The translations under genes were made by a program, and so were the position numbers. Shown here one piece after another: positions 61,474 through 64,000 of a stretch of DNA of 64,000 nt. Source of the stretch: Stenotrophomonas sp. MYb238 (GTDB lineage: Bacteria > Pseudomonadota > Gammaproteobacteria > Xanthomonadales > Xanthomonadaceae); assembly GCF_009496535.1 (NCBI RefSeq), contig NZ_WIDL01000001.1, forward strand, positions 62,001 through 126,000, read 5' to 3'. The first letter of the stretch is position 1. Each line of letters begins with the position of its first letter. The notes below the pieces were generated by a model. That model searched no databases, was not told the DNA's origin, and saw only the letters and a program-made list of their open reading frames with translations.

Positions 61474-62331
61474 CTATGCCACGCCGATGCTGGTGCGCAC
61501 CTCGAACAGCTCCGGGAAGAAGGTCAGTTCCAGCGCCTGCTTGAGGAAGCCCACGCCGCTGGAACCGCCGGTGCCGCGCTTGAAGCCGATGATCCGCATC
61601 ACCGTGCGCATGTGGCGGAAGCGCCACAGCTGGAACTGGCTCTCCAGGTCCACCAGGTCCTCGCACAGCGAGTACTCGCGCCAGTAGCGGTCGGTGTCGC
61701 GGTAGATGTTCTCGAACACCGGGCGCAGCGCCGGGTCGCTGACGTGCGGCAGGGTCCAGTCGTGGCCCTCGTAGGTGGGCGGGACGGCGTGGCCGAAACG
61801 CGCCAGGTAGCGCAGGAACTCCTCGTACAGGCTCGGCGCCTCCAGCGCCTGGCGCAGCTTCGCCTGCCCGGCCGGGTCGTGCCCGAACACCAGCAGCATG
61901 TCCGCGTTCTTGTTGCCCAGCAGGAACTCGATGCAGCGGTACTGCAGCGACTGGAAGCCCGAGGACGGGCCGAGCACGTCGCGGAAGCCCATGTACTCCG
62001 ACGGGGTCAGAGTCTCCAGCACCGACCACTGCTCGGTCAGCTGGCGCAGCACCTGCTTGCTGCGCGCCAGCACCTTGCGGCACTGCCAGACCTGGTCGCG
62101 CTGCAGGAAGCCCATGGCCGCGCGCAGTTCATGGTCGAGCAGCTTCAGCCACAGCTCCGAGGTCTGGTGCTGGATGATGAACAGCATCTCGTCATGGTGC
62201 GGCGGGGGGGACAGCGGCTGCTGCGCCGACAACAGCTGGTCCAGGCAGAGGTAGCCGCCATAGGTGAGCCTGCCGTGCAGGTCGGTATGGATACCGGCTT
62301 CGAGCTCACGCTGGTTCTGTTCTACGGTCAT
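61474..62331 (-). CDS. kynA: Tryptophan 2,3-dioxygenase
   Basis: A 285-residue heme enzyme. With the start at 62331 ([18 protein letters not shown]) the key residues fall at H55, R117 and heme ligand H240, exactly as in X. campestris TDO; this supports the start over an ATG at 62343. [20 protein letters not shown] and [18 protein letters not shown] are signatures. It opens tryptophan to N-formylkynurenine. The C-terminus is about 13 residues shorter than in X. campestris. It is divergent from the dehydrogenase pair. Confidence 0.98.
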   Translation of the reverse strand: MTVEQNQRELEAGIHTDLHGRLTYGGYLCLDQLLSAQQPLSPPPHHDEMLFIIQHQTSELWLKLLDHELRAAMGFLQRDQVWQCRKVLARSKQVLRQLTEQWSVLETLTPSEYMGFRDVLGPSSGFQSLQYRCIEFLLGNKNADMLLVFGHDPAGQAKLRQALEAPSLYEEFLRYLARFGHAVPPTYEGHDWTLPHVSDPALRPVFENIYRDTDRYWREYSLCEDLVDLESQFQLWRFRHMRTVMRIIGFKRGTGGSSGVGFLKQALELTFFPELFEVRTSIGVA

Positions 62332-62611
62332 CGGCCTTGCCATCTGCGAGGGGCGCAAAGGGTAACGCAGCGCGGCGGGCCGCCGCCGCTCCCGCGCAAA
62401 CGGAATGCGAACACTTGCCGGCGCGACCGGCGCGACAATCCGTCCATGGCCGCCGCGGCCGGCTGAATGCGCTGCATCCATGTGCCCTTCGGGCCGGGCG
62501 CGGACCGCCGCGCGGAAATTCGTGCTGCGGCGCAGGACGGCTTTTCCGGCCCGATTCCTTACCATGCGCAATTCCTATCATTTGAAACCATCTGTCCAAG
62601 GTGTTGCTGCA

Positions 62612-63700
62612 ATGACGGTTTCCGCCCAGTTCCACATCGACTACCTGCAGTACCTGGATGCCGACGGCACCCTGGTCCGCGACGACCTGCCGCCGTCGCT
62701 GCGCGATGCGCGCGCGCTGCTGCCCCTGTTCCGGCAGATGCTGGCCACCCGGGTGTTCGACACCAAGGCCGTGGCGCTGCAGCGCACCGGCAAGCTCGGC
62801 ACCTTCGCCTCCTGCCTGGGCCATGAAGCGGCCCACGTCGGCATCGGCGCAGCCATGAAGCCCGGCGACGTGTTCGCCCCCAGCTACCGCGAGTACGGCG
62901 CCATGTTCATGCGCGGCGTGCGCCCGCGCGACGTGCTGATGTACTGGGGCGGCGACGAGCGCGGCAGCGACTACGACCGCGGCAGCGACGCGGTGCGCGA
63001 CTTCCCGATCTGCGTGCCGATCGCGACCCAGTGCCTGCACGCGGCCGGCTCGGCGCTGTCGTTCAAGCTTCAGGGCAAGCCGCAGGTGGCGGTGAGCGTG
63101 TGCGGCGACGGCGGCAGCTCCAAGACCGACTTCTACGCCGCGGTGAACTCGGCCGGCGCCTACCAGCTGCCGCTGATCCTGTGCGTGGTCAACAACGGCT
63201 GGGCGATCTCGGTGCCGCGCGCGGCCCAGACCGGCGCCGAAACCCTCGCCCAGAAGGGCCTGGCCGGCGGCCTGTTCTGCCTGCAGGTGGACGGCAACGA
63301 CCTGATCGCGGTGCTGGCGGCGATGGAACAGGCGCGCGAGCGTGCCCTGTCCGGCAAGGGCGGCACGGTGCTGGAGTTCCTCACCTACCGCCTGTCCGAC
63401 CACACCACCGCCGACGACGCGCGCCGCTACCGCGACGACGCCGAGGTCAAGGCGGCGTGGTTGAAGGAGCCGCTGATCCGCCTGCGCAAATACCTGACCG
63501 CGCAGGGCGTGTGGAGCGAGGAAGAAGAGAAGAACTGGATCGCCGAATGCGGCGCGCGCGTGGACGAGGAGGTCAACGCCTACCTCAACTGCCCGGTGCA
63601 GCCGGTGGAAGCCATGTTCGACTACCTGTACGCCGACCCGCCGCCGGACCTGCTGGCCCAGCGCGCCGCCGCCATCGCCCTGGAGCAGCGCCATGGATGA
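62612..63700 (+). CDS. pdhA: 2-oxo-acid (pyruvate-type) dehydrogenase E1 alpha subunit
   Basis: A 362-residue thiamine diphosphate enzyme subunit. The TPP/Mg motif spans CGDGGSSKTDFYAAVN to VVNNGWAISVP. The substrate-loop segment EFLTYRLSDHTTADDARRYR is also typical of E1 alpha. Family members act on pyruvate or branched-chain oxo acids; the sequence alone does not settle which. Met 62612 is MTVSAQFHID. The beta subunit follows. Confidence 0.93.
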   Translation: MTVSAQFHIDYLQYLDADGTLVRDDLPPSLRDARALLPLFRQMLATRVFDTKAVALQRTGKLGTFASCLGHEAAHVGIGAAMKPGDVFAPSYREYGAMFMRGVRPRDVLMYWGGDERGSDYDRGSDAVRDFPICVPIATQCLHAAGSALSFKLQGKPQVAVSVCGDGGSSKTDFYAAVNSAGAYQLPLILCVVNNGWAISVPRAAQTGAETLAQKGLAGGLFCLQVDGNDLIAVLAAMEQARERALSGKGGTVLEFLTYRLSDHTTADDARRYRDDAEVKAAWLKEPLIRLRKYLTAQGVWSEEEEKNWIAECGARVDEEVNAYLNCPVQPVEAMFDYLYADPPPDLLAQRAAAIALEQRHG

Positions 63701-63782
63701 CATCAAGCGCAGCACCGGCCTGCACGCCGGCCACGACCTCGTCAGCGACCACGGCGCGGCAGGCGCCAGCGGAGAGAACACC

Positions 63783-64000
63783 ATGACCGCCACCCCCATC
63801 ACCCTGATCGAAGCCGTCACCCAGGCGCTGGCCTGGGAGATGCAGCACGACCCGTCGGTGCTGGTGCTGGGCGAGGACGTAGGCGTCAACGGCGGCGTAT
63901 TCCGCGCCACCGCCGGGCTGCAGCAGCGGTTCGGCGCGCAGCGCGTGCTCGACACCCCGCTGGACGAGACCACCATCGCCGGCCTGTCCGTCGGCTTGGC
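63783..64000 (+). CDS. pdhB: 2-oxo-acid dehydrogenase E1 beta subunit (5' part)
   Basis: The frame runs off the window after about 72 residues: MTATPITLIEAVTQALAWEM, GEDVGVNGGVFRATAG and DTPLDETTIAGLSVGL, all E1-beta features. GGAGAG 6 bases before 63783 favours this start. An in-frame ATG at 63693 overlaps the pdhA stop and would add a poorly conserved 30-residue lead. An E2 gene is expected to the right. Confidence 0.93.
   Translation, partial: MTATPITLIEAVTQALAWEMQHDPSVLVLGEDVGVNGGVFRATAGLQQRFGAQRVLDTPLDETTIAGLSVGL

Overview
The window is GC-rich, tightly packed bacterial chromosome. I place it in the Xanthomonadaceae (Lysobacter / Luteimonas / Pseudoxanthomonas / Xanthomonas group). The evidence is a Clp-type CRP homologue divergent from speD, a trp cluster split by unrelated genes, a tryptophan 2,3-dioxygenase whose key residues fall at the same numbers as in the X. 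campestris enzyme (H55, R117, H240), the DUF6776-bactofilin-erpA string, and scattered GTAGGAGCGGCTTCAGCCGC palindromes. I see no prophage, insertion sequence, CRISPR array or rRNA. Both ends are cut inside genes: accC on the left and the E1-beta dehydrogenase gene on the right.

Layout. 0-7 kb: accC 3' end, prmA, a DUF3426 protein, fis, purH, two small exported proteins, purD. 7-16 kb: an aldo/keto reductase and LysR regulator back to back, a YccS-type membrane protein, an MFS exporter with a divergent LysR regulator and a clear operator between them, and an MFS-acyltransferase fusion. 16-21 kb: three tiny membrane proteins (TM2, CD225, DUF2752), ampE-like, nudC, erpA, bactofilin, DUF6776, DUF4126. 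21-26 kb: a response regulator with wrecked GGDEF/EAL domains beside a hybrid histidine kinase. 26-32 kb: bfr, bfd, rppH, three tRNAs, rplM-rpsI, coq7, a four-copy tandem repeat, sugE behind a guanidine-II type riboswitch, speD, clp.

33-41 kb: a leftward cluster trpE-SIMPL-trpG-lysE-DUF1543-trpD-trpC-HAD, with several start/stop overlaps. 41-46 kb: an orphan terminator that may end a small RNA, a GNAT, rpe, a DnaJ-like protein, purC, a DUF962 protein, an epimerase and a universal stress protein. 46-52 kb: a complete Mrp-type Na+/H+ antiporter operon with overlapping genes. 52-57 kb: tyrosine breakdown (hppD, a DUF6630 gene, hmgA) with a divergent MarR regulator. 57-64 kb: an unknown membrane protein, a thioredoxin lipoprotein, a peptide transporter, a diguanylate cyclase, a gene-poor gap with an enolase-like remnant, tryptophan dioxygenase, and the two E1 subunits of a 2-oxo-acid dehydrogenase.

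Purine synthesis (purH, purD, purC), tryptophan synthesis and tryptophan/tyrosine breakdown all occur here. The most rewarding non-coding features are the sugE leader, the tandem array between coq7 and sugE, the bfd promoter under a Fur-like repeat, the hppD/MarR palindrome and the orphan terminator near 40.8 kb.
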